NCBI RefSeq assembly: GCF_000379105.1 | Contig: NZ_KB900609.1 | Span: forward strand, 6,693,815-6,757,814 | DNA length: 64,000 nt | Origin: Methylobacterium sp. WSM2598 | Lineage (GTDB): Bacteria; Pseudomonadota; Alphaproteobacteria; Rhizobiales; Beijerinckiaceae | Direction: 5' to 3' | In this document: positions 26,302-35,103 of the stretch, one piece after another | How positions within the stretch are numbered: the stretch's first letter is position 1 | Layout of the letters: every line of letters begins with the position of its first letter | Translations under genes and position numbers: made by a program | Notes under the pieces: generated by a model | Told to the model about the DNA's origin: nothing | The model's database searches: none | The model's input: the letters and a program-made list of their open reading frames with translations, nothing else

Positions 26302-26882
26302 GTGAACGGTCCGGCGGCCGGGCCCGTTGGCCCGCCACGAACGCACCGGACCGAACGTGGAGCGGATGGAACGACCCATCACGCTTGGCTGGAGCGCCCT
26401 TGGCTGGAGCGCCCTTGGCTGGAGCGCCCTTGGCTGGAACACACTTGGCTGGCAGGCACCGTGGCCGCCGCATTCGCGCTCGCCCCCGTCGCCGCGGATG
26501 CGCGCGGCGGCGCCGGTCTCGGCGGCGGGTTCCGGGGACCGGGATCGGCACCGGCGGGCTCGGCTCGGGCGGAGCGCGCATCGGCGCTCGGGGACCCGCC
26601 CTCGGCGCGGCCGGCATCGCCGCGGGCGCGAATCGCGGGATCGTGGTCGGGCGCGGCTTCAACGGCCGCGAGGGCCAGGCGGGCGGCTTCGGCCGCCATC
26701 GCGGCTTCGGCCGCCGTCGCGGCTGCGGCCGGGCCGTCGGCTCCGGCGCCCTGGGCCTCGGGCTCGCGACCGGCGACGCCCTCGGCGCGCCCTCCGGCAG
26801 CATGGACGATTGCGCGGACCGCCTGAGCGAGGGCCTGCCCCTGCCGGCCTGTTGCAGCGATGCCTACGGCGCCACCTCCTGA
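26302..26882 (+). pseudogene. Glycine-rich exported protein, frameshifted
   Basis: One frame encodes a signal-like LAGTVAAAFALAPVAADARG followed by GGAGLGGGFRG; the continuation GIGTGGLGSGGARIGARG, the Gly/Arg-rich middle (GFGRHRGFGRRRG) and a plausible end (MDDCADRLSEGLPLPACCSD) lie in another frame. Restoring one base in the CGGGGACC run near 26535 would join them. Upstream codons are a 15-base tandem repeat. Similar Gly-rich exported proteins are common in this lineage. Either a real pseudogene or a sequence error. Confidence 0.45.
26384..26453 (+). repeat. 15-base tandem repeat
   Basis: Unit CTTGGCTGGAGCGCC, three exact copies, a fourth changed at its end (AACACA) and a partial fifth. 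Because 15 is divisible by 3, copy-number change would keep all frames. It lies just before the predicted signal peptide of the Gly-rich protein. Confidence 0.85.
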
Positions 26883-27104
26883 GCCGCCCTCGGGACCGCC
26901 CCCGCATCGTGACGCCCTGGCGCGGGGTCGGACCGGCGCCCTGCCGGCCGCCCGGCGGCTCCCCGCCGCCGAGGGGCCGCAGGGCCCGCGCGAATCGCTG
27001 AGCGAGGTCCAGGCCGCCGCTCCGCCGCGCCTCGCGGCGAGCGGAGCGGTCGAGGCCGACGGCGCGACCCGCACCCTGGCCTGGAGCGGCGCTCCGGCGC
27101 CGCG

Positions 27105-27395
27105 CTACTTCCCGAAGCCGTTGGCGTTCGGCGGACCCTGCATCCGGCCGCCCGGCTGGACCTCCCGGCCGGGCGCCGCGCCCGAGGCGCCGGGACGCGT
27201 CGAGCCGGTCGCGTCGGTCTGGCCGTTGAAGCCCGCCGCGTTGGGCGGCCCCTGCATGCGCCCGCTCGGCTGGACCTCCCGGCCGGGCGCCGCGCCGGAG
27301 GCGCCCGGACCCGAGCCCTCGGCGGCGAGCGTCGCCGTGCCGACCAGGAGCGTTCCGACCAGGGCCGCCGCGGCCCCCATCGTTGCCGTTCTCAT
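27105..27395 (-). CDS. Exported small protein with a duplicated motif
   Basis: A 96-aa protein: signal peptide MRTATMGAAAALVGTLLVGT (cleavage after TLAAE or nearby), then two nearly identical copies of GASGAAPGREVQPxGRMQGP ending PPNAxGF, separated by NGQTDATGSTRP. GGAGGAG precedes the ATG. The repeated unit suggests a repetitive, unstructured periplasmic or secreted protein. Function unknown. Confidence 0.6.
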   Translation of the reverse strand: MRTATMGAAAALVGTLLVGTATLAAEGSGPGASGAAPGREVQPSGRMQGPPNAAGFNGQTDATGSTRPGASGAAPGREVQPGGRMQGPPNANGFGK

Positions 27396-27623
27396 GCGCC
27401 GTCTCCTCCACCGCATCTCGCGCCACCGGTGGCGGTGGCGTGGGGCAACGCCCGGGGGGGCGGTCCGTTCGCCCAGGCCTGACCGGGGTCCGGCCGCGAC
27501 ACCCTGCGCCAGCCCGCGACCGCGCACGAAGCCGCCGCTGCGGCGTTGATGCCGGGTCCGGCCGGCGCCTCGCCCGAGACGCCGGGCCGGAGCTCTCAGA
27601 CCAGATCCCGGGTGGAACCGCCG

Positions 27624-27899
27624 ATGGCCAGCAGCACCGATCCTCTCTCCGACCGCGCCCTCTCGATCCTCGCCTTCGCCGCCTATCACCACCTGGCGAC
27701 GGGCCAGCCCATCCGGGCGGTCGTGCGCCGGGACGGGTCCGGCCACCGGGCCGACCCGGACGGGGCCGCCGAGATCGAGGCGCGCGGCCTCGCGTCCCTC
27801 AGCGCGGACGAGATCACCTTCACGCCCGACGGCGTCGCCCGCGTCGAGACCGCCGTCGCGGCCATGCGTGCGGCCATGCGTCAGGCCGCCCGCTCCTGA
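27624..27899 (+). CDS. Hypothetical protein
   Basis: A 91-aa soluble protein (MASSTDPLSDRALSILAFAA, then GQPIRAVVRRDGSGHRADPD). It has a predicted helix, strand, helix, strand pattern and ends with an Ala/Arg helix. No known family. The ATG at 27624 is preferred over the upstream in-frame start at 27546, since the first 26 codons there are Pro/Arg-rich. Confidence 0.6.
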   Translation: MASSTDPLSDRALSILAFAAYHHLATGQPIRAVVRRDGSGHRADPDGAAEIEARGLASLSADEITFTPDGVARVETAVAAMRAAMRQAARS

Positions 27900-28028
27900 C
27901 CCCCCGAGAGGCTCCGCCCGGGGCCTCGCGCGCGGACCGCCTCGGCGCGCTTACCCATCGAGAGATGACTATTGAATCGCCGCGCGCGGGTGGTCTACTC
28001 GACACGCTTGCCGCGGGGCCGTGATTTG

Positions 28029-30992
28029 ATGCTGAGGTGGTTGCGCTCGCCGAGAAAACTGTCGGTCCGCGTGCATTTCGACGAGCGATTCTATCGGCTC
28101 CGCTACCCCGATGTCGGGGTGGCGGGGGCCGATCCCTTCGCGCACTACATGTCCTTCGGCTGGAAGGAGGGGCGGGACCCGTCGCCCTCCTTCCCGACCC
28201 TCCTCTACAAGGACAAGCATCTCGGCCCGACGCCGCGGACCAACCCGCTCGCCCATTACGCGGCGCGGCCCGAGGCGGAGCGGCAGCGGGCGGTCGCGTT
28301 CTCGGCCGAGGAGGCGGTCGCGATCCAGGCCCGCGTCGTCCGGGACCATTTCGACGAGGCCTTCTACAGGGACGCGGCGCGCCTCGATGCCGGGGCGGAC
28401 GCCCTCACGCATTATCTCACGGTCGGATGGCGGGAGGGGTACGAACCGGCGCCCGGCTTCTCGTCGGCCGCGCATGCGGGCAAGCACCGCCACATCGCGG
28501 CGACGGGCCTGTGCCCCTTCTACCACTTCGTGTCCACCTACGGCCTGCTCGATCACCCGGAGCCGCTCGAGGCCGCCCTGGCCCGCGGCGCGAGCGGAGG
28601 GAGGGCACGGGTGTCCCGCCCCGTCGTCCTCAGCACCATCGCGCAGGAATTCGACCGCGCCTCCTACCTGACCCGGTACGCGGACGTGCGGCAATCGGGC
28701 ATCGACCCGGTCGAGCACTACGTGGATTTCGGCTGGAAGGAGGGCCGCGATCCCAGCGAGTGGTTCTGGACGGGCTTTTATCGGGAGGAGCAGGCCCCGC
28801 ACCTCGGCGACGCGGTGAACCCCTTCTACCACTACCTGACGGAGGGGCGGCCGGCGGGGTTGCTGCCGAACCCCTTCGGCTGCGGCGAATGGCCGCCTCT
28901 GGAGGCGCCCCGCGCGGATGAGTGGGAGGCGGCGCGGCCGGCCGCCGACCTTGCGGCGGCCGAGGTCGTCGTGATCGTCCCGGTCTACAAGGGACGGGCC
29001 GAAACCCTGCGGGCGATCCACGCCGTCCTGTCGAGCCGCCAAACCACGTCCTTCGCCCTCGTCGTGGTGGACGATTGCGGGCCGGAGCCCCAGCTGCGCG
29101 CCGCCCTGCAGGCCCTGGCGGCGAGGGAGTTCCTGATCCTCGTCGAGAACGCGGAGAATCTCGGCTTCGTGCGCTCGGTCAACCGCGGCATCGCGGCGAG
29201 CGGCGGCCGCGACGTGATCCTGCTCAATTCCGACGCCGTGCCGTCCGGCGACTGGATCGACCGCCTGCGGGCCCACGCCCGCGCCAACCCGGACGCGGCG
29301 ACCCTGACCCCCCTCTCCAACAATGCCACGATCGCCAGCTACCCGCAGGCCAACATCGACAACCGCCTCGCCCTCGAGATCGGCCCGGCCGAGATCGACG
29401 CCTGCGCGCGCGCCTGCAACCCGGGCCGCGCCGTCGAGGTGCCGACCGGGGTCGGCTTCTGCTTCTACATCCGCGGCGAGGCGCTCGCGCGGATCGGTCC
29501 CTTCGACGCGGAGACCTTCGGGCACGGCTACGGCGAGGAGAACGACTTCTGCATGCGGGCCAAGCAGGCCGGCTACCGCAACCTGCTCGTCCAGGACGTC
29601 TTCGTGTACCACGCGGGCGGCGTGTCCTTCTCGACCGCCTACATCGACAACGCGCCGCGCATCGAGCGGCGGCTGAGCCTCAAGCACCCCGACTATTTCG
29701 GGGCCGTGCAGCGCTTCATCGCGGCGGATCCCGGCCGCGAGGGGCGGATGCGCCTCGATCTCTACCGCATCGCCCGGCAGGCCGGCCCGCGCGCGGCCCT
29801 GTTCGTCACCCACGAGAGGGGCGGCGGGATCGAGACCCACGTCCGGGACGCGGCCGCGCGCCTCGCGGGCGAGGGCGTCCCGGTCGTGCTGCTGCGCGTG
29901 GCGGGGCACTCCACGGTCAAGGTGGAATTCGCGCCCGAGAGCCGCCGCGCCGTCCTGACCTGCTCCTGCGACGCCATCCACGTGCTGCGGCACGCGGCCT
30001 CCCTCGAGAGCTTCCTCGGATGGCTGCAGCCGCTCTTCGTCCACGTCCATTCCCTGGTCGGGCTGGAGTGGCGCGCGACCCGCCGCCTGATGGAGATCCT
30101 CGCTCCCCTCCCGCGCCGCTACGTGACGCTCCACGACTACTCGCCCGTCTGTCACCGCAACGACCTCGTGACGAGGCTCGGCACCTATTGCGGCCTGCCC
30201 GGGGTCGAGACCTGCCGCGGCTGCTTGGCGGCCGACCACGACGATCCCGATTGCGTCGACCCCGACGAGCGCCGGAGCGCCTACGCGGCCTTCGTGGCGG
30301 GGGCCGAGGCGGTCTTCGCCCCTTCCCGGGACATCGCCGCCCGGATCGGGCCGCTCCTGCCCGGGGCGCGGATCGCGCTGCGCCCCCACGCCGAGACCCT
30401 GACGCCCCGCCCGCTCCCCGCCCTGCGCCGGGGCGAGGTGCTGCGCGTGGCGGTCGTCGGCGCGATCGGGCCGCACAAGGGAGTCGCCCTGCTCCACAGC
30501 CTGGGGCTCGACGCCAGGCTGCGGGATCTGCCGATCCGCTACGCGGTCGTCGGCTACACCTCCATGACGGACCGGCTGTCGGAGATCGGCGTCACCGAGA
30601 CCGGACGCTACCGCTCGCCCGACGAGGCCATGGACCTCCTCGAGGCGGAAGGGGCAGACGTCGTGCTCATCCCGTCGATCTGGCCGGAAACCTACTGCTA
30701 CGCGCTCTCCATCGCGCTCGCGGCCGGCCTGCCGCCGCTCGTCTTCGATCTCGGAGCTCCGGCCGAGCGCCTGCGGGCCCGCCAGGAGGGGCTGCTGCTC
30801 GATCCCGCGCTGATCGGGCGGCCGCAGGAGGTCAACGACAGGCTGCTCGACCTGCCGCTCGCCGAGCTCTACGCGCGCCGCCGGCCCTACCCGTCCCTGT
30901 CGTACGGGTCGATGCTCACGGAGTATTACGGCCTGAAAGCCGAGGAGGCCTCCCCGGCGCAGCCGTCCCGCGGGGCCGCGCGCCGGGCGTGA
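28029..30992 (+). CDS. Large two-domain glycosyltransferase with N-terminal repeats
   Basis: A 987-aa predicted cytoplasmic enzyme. Residues about 15-300 carry several diverged repeats of the FDERFYRLRYPDV...HYMSFGWKEGRDPS type, seen in other large bacterial glycosyltransferases. Residues about 310-560 are a GT2 domain (VVVIVPVYKGRAETLRAI, ILLNSDAVPSGDW with the metal-binding Asp, and GEENDFCMRAK near the acceptor). Residues about 590-960 are a GT-B fold GT4-type domain (FVTHERGGGIETHV, VVGAIGPHKGVALL, IPSIWPETYCYALS). It probably builds surface polysaccharide or glycan from nucleotide-sugars. No polysaccharide operon is adjacent. The start at 28029 is ATG; the frame is open to 27972. Confidence 0.88.
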   Translation: MLRWLRSPRKLSVRVHFDERFYRLRYPDVGVAGADPFAHYMSFGWKEGRDPSPSFPTLLYKDKHLGPTPRTNPLAHYAARPEAERQRAVAFSAEEAVAIQARVVRDHFDEAFYRDAARLDAGADALTHYLTVGWREGYEPAPGFSSAAHAGKHRHIAATGLCPFYHFVSTYGLLDHPEPLEAALARGASGGRARVSRPVVLSTIAQEFDRASYLTRYADVRQSGIDPVEHYVDFGWKEGRDPSEWFWTGFYREEQAPHLGDAVNPFYHYLTEGRPAGLLPNPFGCGEWPPLEAPRADEWEAARPAADLAAAEVVVIVPVYKGRAETLRAIHAVLSSRQTTSFALVVVDDCGPEPQLRAALQALAAREFLILVENAENLGFVRSVNRGIAASGGRDVILLNSDAVPSGDWIDRLRAHARANPDAATLTPLSNNATIASYPQANIDNRLALEIGPAEIDACARACNPGRAVEVPTGVGFCFYIRGEALARIGPFDAETFGHGYGEENDFCMRAKQAGYRNLLVQDVFVYHAGGVSFSTAYIDNAPRIERRLSLKHPDYFGAVQRFIAADPGREGRMRLDLYRIARQAGPRAALFVTHERGGGIETHVRDAAARLAGEGVPVVLLRVAGHSTVKVEFAPESRRAVLTCSCDAIHVLRHAASLESFLGWLQPLFVHVHSLVGLEWRATRRLMEILAPLPRRYVTLHDYSPVCHRNDLVTRLGTYCGLPGVETCRGCLAADHDDPDCVDPDERRSAYAAFVAGAEAVFAPSRDIAARIGPLLPGARIALRPHAETLTPRPLPALRRGEVLRVAVVGAIGPHKGVALLHSLGLDARLRDLPIRYAVVGYTSMTDRLSEIGVTETGRYRSPDEAMDLLEAEGADVVLIPSIWPETYCYALSIALAAGLPPLVFDLGAPAERLRARQEGLLLDPALIGRPQEVNDRLLDLPLAELYARRRPYPSLSYGSMLTEYYGLKAEEASPAQPSRGAARRA

Positions 30993-31025
30993 TCCGCCCC
31001 GGCCGGTCGGCCCGGGCGGGGCCGA

Positions 31026-31784
31026 TCACGCGTCCTGCTTGTCCCGCGCGGGCATCTCGGGGCCGACCTGCGCCACCTTCAACCCGGCCGCCATCGCCTG
31101 CAGGCGGGTCTGGGCGTCCTCCGGCTGGATCACGCCCGCCGACATCACCAGCTTGGCCGCGTCGTCGACGCTGATCGGCAGCTCGATCACCTCGCTGCGC
31201 GGGAGATAGAAGAAGAAGCCGGTGGTGGGGTTCGGCGCGCAGGGCAGGAACACGCCCACGTAATCCCCGCCCGGCGGCAGGGCCGCCTGCACGTCGCGGC
31301 CGGCGGGCGCCGACAGGAACACCACCGACCACGTTCCCTTGACGGGGAACTCCACCAGGCCGACCGTGCGGAACGAGGTGCCGCTGGTGGAGAACAGCGT
31401 CTCGAAGACCTGCCGCAGGCCCCGGTAGAGGCCCGAGATCACCGGCGTCCGGGCGAGCAGCACCTCGCCGAACTCCACCACCGAGCGCCCGACCAGGTTC
31501 GCCGTGAAGGCGCCGAGCAGCGTGAGCCCCACGAAGGCGATCAGCAGGCCGAGCCCCGGGATGTTGAAGGGCAGGTAATGGTCCGGCAGGTAGGTGGCGG
31601 GCACGAGCGGCTTGACCCAGCCGTCGATCAGGCTGATGCACCACCACGTGATGTAGATCGTGATCGCCAGCGGCCCGGCGACGATGACGCCGGTGAAGAA
31701 GTAGTTCCGCAGGCGGCCCCGGACGCTGACCCGCTTGCGGGCGGCGGGTTCGGGCTCGTGGATCAACGGCGACGGATCCTGCAC
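31026..31784 (-). CDS. DUF502-family membrane protein
   Basis: A 252-aa protein with two membrane helices (LRNYFFTGVIVAGPLAITIY near residue 25, and GLGLLIAFVGLTLLGAFTAN near 75) and the family motif region VYRGLRQVF-like GLYRGLRQVFETL, TVGLVEFPVKGTWSVVF, and a predicted periplasmic or cytoplasmic C-terminal domain ending in a helix. DUF502 proteins are conserved inner-membrane proteins of unknown function. The start is GTG at 31784 behind GAGGGCGAG. It is divergent to the gene that follows. Confidence 0.8.
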   Translation of the reverse strand: MQDPSPLIHEPEPAARKRVSVRGRLRNYFFTGVIVAGPLAITIYITWWCISLIDGWVKPLVPATYLPDHYLPFNIPGLGLLIAFVGLTLLGAFTANLVGRSVVEFGEVLLARTPVISGLYRGLRQVFETLFSTSGTSFRTVGLVEFPVKGTWSVVFLSAPAGRDVQAALPPGGDYVGVFLPCAPNPTTGFFFYLPRSEVIELPISVDDAAKLVMSAGVIQPEDAQTRLQAMAAGLKVAQVGPEMPARDKQDA

Positions 31785-31864
31785 GCTCTCGCCCTCACCA
31801 GCGCAGGCGCCCCCTGCCCGCGCACAGGTAACGGTTTGCTGCGCTGCGCTCAAGGCAGGCCCCC

Positions 31865-32749
31865 ATGCGGCAACGACAGGATGCGGCCGCCCTGCGCGGC
31901 CTGATCGCCGGCGCGCTCGCCGATCCCCGCACGGGCTGGAGCCTCGGCGCCTACGGGGCGGCGATCCTCGTCCCGCCGGGGGCCCGCCCCCTGCCCGGCC
32001 GCCTCGCCGCCGTGGTGCCCGGAGGGGCGCTCGCCTTCGGGGATCCCGGCGCGCTGCGCGCCTTCGCGTACGAGACGGCGCTCGGCGGGGGCGCCTGGAG
32101 CCACGCCGTCGCGCTCTGCCTGCCGGCCGAATCCTGCCCGACCGGCCTGCCCGACCGGGTGACGGCGCTCGGCCCGGATCGCGCCGCCGCGCGGCCGGAG
32201 GATCGCGACGGCGAATTGTTCGACCTCGGTCTCGGCCTGCGGGCCGCGCGCCTGTGCCTGCGGGCGCGGGACGGGGCGGCGCTCGCGGCCCTGCGCGCCG
32301 CGCGCGGGCGGGCGCCGTCCGAGGCGGTGCTCGCGGCCCTGCTGGCCCTGCCCTGCGACCGCGTCGTGCTGGCCGGGGGGCACCGGGCGGAGGCCTTGCA
32401 CCGGGGGGAGGCCCGGCCCGGGGAGGATGCCGGGCCGCGGCTGCAGATCCTGCCGAAGCTGCTGCGCCAGCGGCGCAGCCACGCGGCGACCGCCCCGATC
32501 CCGGCCGGGCTGGTGCCGATCGGGTCGCTCCAGCCGCCCCACCCGCTCGCCGGGGGCGGGTTCGACGCCGCCCGCCACCGCGCCTTCCAGGCGCTCCTCG
32601 CCGCGTTCGGCGATCCCGACCTCCTCGCCCTGAAGCGGCGCGTCCTCGCCGGCGAGGCGGTCCCGCCGCCGGCCACCCGCGCCGGGAGGGGATCCCTGCG
32701 GGTCGCGCAGGCGCAGGCCCGCTGGCGCGACGGGCCGGGACCGGCTTAG
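31865..32749 (+). CDS. Conserved hypothetical protein
   Basis: A 294-aa soluble protein. The N-terminal 200 residues read like an alpha/beta domain (LGAYGAAILVPPGARPLPGR, then GALRAFAYETALGGGAWSHA), and the C-terminus is helical with Arg-rich segments (LPKLLRQRRSHAAT). The family is known to me only as an alphaproteobacterial conserved protein; I can give no function. The ATG at 31865 is in a divergent promoter region with the DUF502 gene. Confidence 0.6.
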   Translation: MRQRQDAAALRGLIAGALADPRTGWSLGAYGAAILVPPGARPLPGRLAAVVPGGALAFGDPGALRAFAYETALGGGAWSHAVALCLPAESCPTGLPDRVTALGPDRAAARPEDRDGELFDLGLGLRAARLCLRARDGAALAALRAARGRAPSEAVLAALLALPCDRVVLAGGHRAEALHRGEARPGEDAGPRLQILPKLLRQRRSHAATAPIPAGLVPIGSLQPPHPLAGGGFDAARHRAFQALLAAFGDPDLLALKRRVLAGEAVPPPATRAGRGSLRVAQAQARWRDGPGPA

Positions 32750-32816
32750 GCCGCCAGGCCCGGTTTCCCGGCGCGCGACGAGTCCCGAGAATGGCGGGAG
32801 CGGCGCGGGACGGCCC

Positions 32817-32845
32817 AAAAAAGAGGCCGCCCACGAGGAGCGGCC
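32817..32845 (-). terminator. Rho-independent terminator for mutM
   Basis: On the minus strand GGCCGC, an 11-base loop, GCGGCC and then CTCTTTTTT, a canonical hairpin plus T-run placed about 170 bases past the mutM stop. A further long inverted repeat (CTAGGGAGGAA at about 32853 and TTCCTCCCTAG at about 32911) lies between it and mutM. Confidence 0.75.
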
Positions 32846-33016
32846 CGAAGTCTAGGGAGGAAACGCCCATCGAGGGCAGCGGGGCCGCGACGCCAACGCG
32901 TCCCCGCGGGTTCCTCCCTAGCCCGGAAGCTTCCGCCCAAAAGTGCGGGAGCGCACATCGGCGCGGTCCCGGCCTCCTGCGCCGAAGCCGGGCGGGATCG
33001 CCTCGCGCCCTTCCGC

Positions 33017-33910
33017 TCAGGGCGCCGGCTGGCAGGTCTCGCAGTAGAAGGTCGAGCGGCCCGCCTGCACGATCCGCCGCACCCTGCCCCGGCAGCCCCG
33101 CGCCGTGCAGGCGAGCCCCTCCCGGTCGTAGACGCGGAACCGATGCTGGAAGGCCCCCTGGGTGCCGTCCGTGTGCGCGTAGTCGCGCAACGTCGAGCCG
33201 CCGGCCGCGACGGCCTCGGTCAGCACGTCGCGGATCACCTGGGCGAGGCGGGCGGCGGCGCGGGTGGGCCGGCCCGCCGCGTCGGCCAGGGTGCCGGCCG
33301 CGGCCTCGGGATGCAGCCGGGCGCGGTGCAGCGCCTCGCAGACGTAGATGTTGCCGAGGCCGGCGATCAGCCGCTGGTCGAGGAGCGCGGCCTTGAGGGG
33401 CGTGCGCCGGCCCCGGAACAGCCGCGCCACCGCCTCGCCCGAGAGGTCGCTGCCGAGCGGCTCGATCCCCATCCCGGCGAAGTGGCGGCAGGTCTCCAGC
33501 TCCGCCCGCCGCACGAGGTCCATGAAGCCGAAGCGGCGCACGTCGTTGTAGGTCACCCGCGCCCCGTTCGAGAGCGCGAAGACGACGTGGTCGTGCTTGG
33601 CCTGGCCCGGGGCGCCTTCGAGGTAGAACTCGCCCGGGGAGAGCTGGCGCCCGTCCGGGAACACGACGTCGAAGCGCCCGCTCATGCCCAGATGCATGAT
33701 CAGCGCGTCGCCCGAGGAGAGGTCGGCCACGAGGTACTTGGCGCGCCGCGACAGGGCCTCGACCCGCTGGCCGGTGAGGCGCGCGGCGAAGCGCGCGGGC
33801 AGCGGAAAGCGCAGGTCGGGGCGGGCGAGGTGGACCGTCGTGAAGCGCGCGCCGACGAGGGCGGGTTCGAGGCCCCGGCGCACGGTCTCGACTTCGGGCA
33901 GTTCGGGCAT
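33017..33910 (-). CDS. mutM: Formamidopyrimidine-DNA glycosylase
   Basis: A 297-aa base-excision repair enzyme that removes 8-oxoguanine and formamidopyrimidines. The start MPELPEVETVRRGLEP gives the catalytic Pro2 and Glu3 after Met removal; LIMHLGMSGRF, the RFGFMDL loop and LIAGLGNIYVCEAL are conserved. The C-terminal zinc finger is ACTARGC and FYCETCQ with a C-x4-C first pair, common in alphaproteobacteria. The frame is open far upstream, but the ATG at 33910 begins exactly at the family start. mutM next to ubiE/ubiB is a usual alphaproteobacterial order. Confidence 0.96.
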   Translation of the reverse strand: MPELPEVETVRRGLEPALVGARFTTVHLARPDLRFPLPARFAARLTGQRVEALSRRAKYLVADLSSGDALIMHLGMSGRFDVVFPDGRQLSPGEFYLEGAPGQAKHDHVVFALSNGARVTYNDVRRFGFMDLVRRAELETCRHFAGMGIEPLGSDLSGEAVARLFRGRRTPLKAALLDQRLIAGLGNIYVCEALHRARLHPEAAAGTLADAAGRPTRAAARLAQVIRDVLTEAVAAGGSTLRDYAHTDGTQGAFQHRFRVYDREGLACTARGCRGRVRRIVQAGRSTFYCETCQPAP

Positions 33911-34270
33911 GACGGGTGCGGCGCGCGGCTCTCGGAGGGACAGGTTGCCGGCAGATGAGGTCTCGCGGCCGCGAAGGCCATGCGGCCCGTCGTCCGGGCA
34001 ATCCGCCGGCGGGCTGCGCGCGGCCGGCGCCCGGCAGGGCAGAACGGACCGAAAATCCGGCGTCGCCCCCGTTCGTCGGAAGTAGTTCCTACATTGTGCG
34101 TCATGTTTTCCTAGGGTCATGGCCCCGCAAGTCGCGCTTCGCGCGCCGCACATACGGGTTTTTTACGGTGTTCGGCGATCAGGAACGGCGCGCGTCGCGC
34201 ACCGGGCGGCAACGCTCGGCGCGATCGACCGGCACGGCCCGGAACGGCACCGCCCTTTGGGAGAATCGCC
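33911..34270. other. Intergenic region between divergent genes
   Basis: 360 bases without a gene. It should contain both the mutM and the 34271-gene promoters. An AT-richer core is at about 34080-34180 (ACATTGTGCGTCATGTTTTC; ACGGGTTTTTTACGG). No exact promoter is claimed. Confidence 0.5.
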
Positions 34271-34909
34271 ATGATGAATGCGATCGTCGCCAGCAGGTCC
34301 ACGGCCCTTCTGCTTCTGCGGCCGCCCGCCACCCCCGGGACGGCCCCGCCGCGCCCCGGCGCGCGGGAAGGCCGCCTCTCGGAGGGACCCGCCCGTGTCG
34401 ATGCCGGCGCAGCCAGCCAGGCGCTGTTCAGCGTCAACACCGTGACGCCCGAGAAGCAGGTGATCCGCCTGCTCGAACGCGCCGGCGCGGTGTTCGGCCT
34501 CGACCGCTCGCGCTACGCGTCGCTGACGGATTTCGCCTCGGCGATCAAGGCTGAGTTCAACGCCCTGCTGGCGAAGCCGGCCGACGAGGAGAAGGTCGTC
34601 GCGATCGGCAAGCGGCTGTCGCTCGACGCCGACACGGTCGCGCTGCTGAAGCAGCAGAAGGACCCCAAGATGATCGTCGACCTGATCGAGAAGCATCTGG
34701 GGTTGGACCAGCTCGGGGTGAGCTTCGCGACGCTGCTCAATGCCGGGCTGGACCCGCGCAGCGCCGAGGCCGAAACGCTGCGCAAGGCGCTGGAGGCGGT
34801 GAGGGAGCGCAACGGTGAGACGGCACCGGCCGGGCGGGGCGCGATCCGCCGGGACCGGGACGGGACCTATGCGCCGGACGCGGCCGGCCCGGCCGAGCCG
34901 CGCCCCTGA
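34271..34909 (+). CDS. Hypothetical protein
   Basis: A 212-aa protein. The first 50 residues are low complexity; residues about 55-180 form a helical domain (EKQVIRLLERAGAVFGLDRS, TDFASAIKAEFNALLAK, DADTVALLKQQKDPKMIVDL). The C-terminal tail is Gly/Arg/Pro-rich. Unknown family; soluble. It may start at the second Met. The stop is followed within 12 bases by repeat copy B. Confidence 0.6.
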   Translation: MMNAIVASRSTALLLLRPPATPGTAPPRPGAREGRLSEGPARVDAGAASQALFSVNTVTPEKQVIRLLERAGAVFGLDRSRYASLTDFASAIKAEFNALLAKPADEEKVVAIGKRLSLDADTVALLKQQKDPKMIVDLIEKHLGLDQLGVSFATLLNAGLDPRSAEAETLRKALEAVRERNGETAPAGRGAIRRDRDGTYAPDAAGPAEPRP

Positions 34910-34920
34910 ATCACGCGCCT

Positions 34921-35010
34921 GCGCGGCGCCTGAGCGCGGCGCCTGAGCGAAGCCGACATCCGCATGGCCGAAATGGGAGAGGGCGAAGCCATCAACAGGA
35001 TGTCGGATGA
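34921..35010 (+). repeat. Dispersed repeat, copy B
   Basis: Full unit: GCGCGGCGCCTGAGCG with a local duplication of CGGCGCCTGAGCG, then AAGCCGACATCCGCATGGCC, GAAATGGGAGAGGGCGAAGC and CATCAACAGGATGTCGGATG. It lies between the stop at 34909 and ubiE. Confidence 0.85.
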
Positions 35011-35103
35011 AGGGCCGCGCGAAGAACCGCACCCCCGCCCGCCCGGCCCCGGATGGCGCGAACCCCGCGCCTTCGCTATGGAGGCGGCGCGAGGAGGACC
35101 CCG

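Noticed and set aside
27969..30497. An 842-codon open frame on the minus strand opposite the glycosyltransferase
   Set aside because: Composition dominated by Arg/Gly/Val/Asp typical of antisense GC-rich frames; no family signature, and the plus-strand product has clear GT domains.
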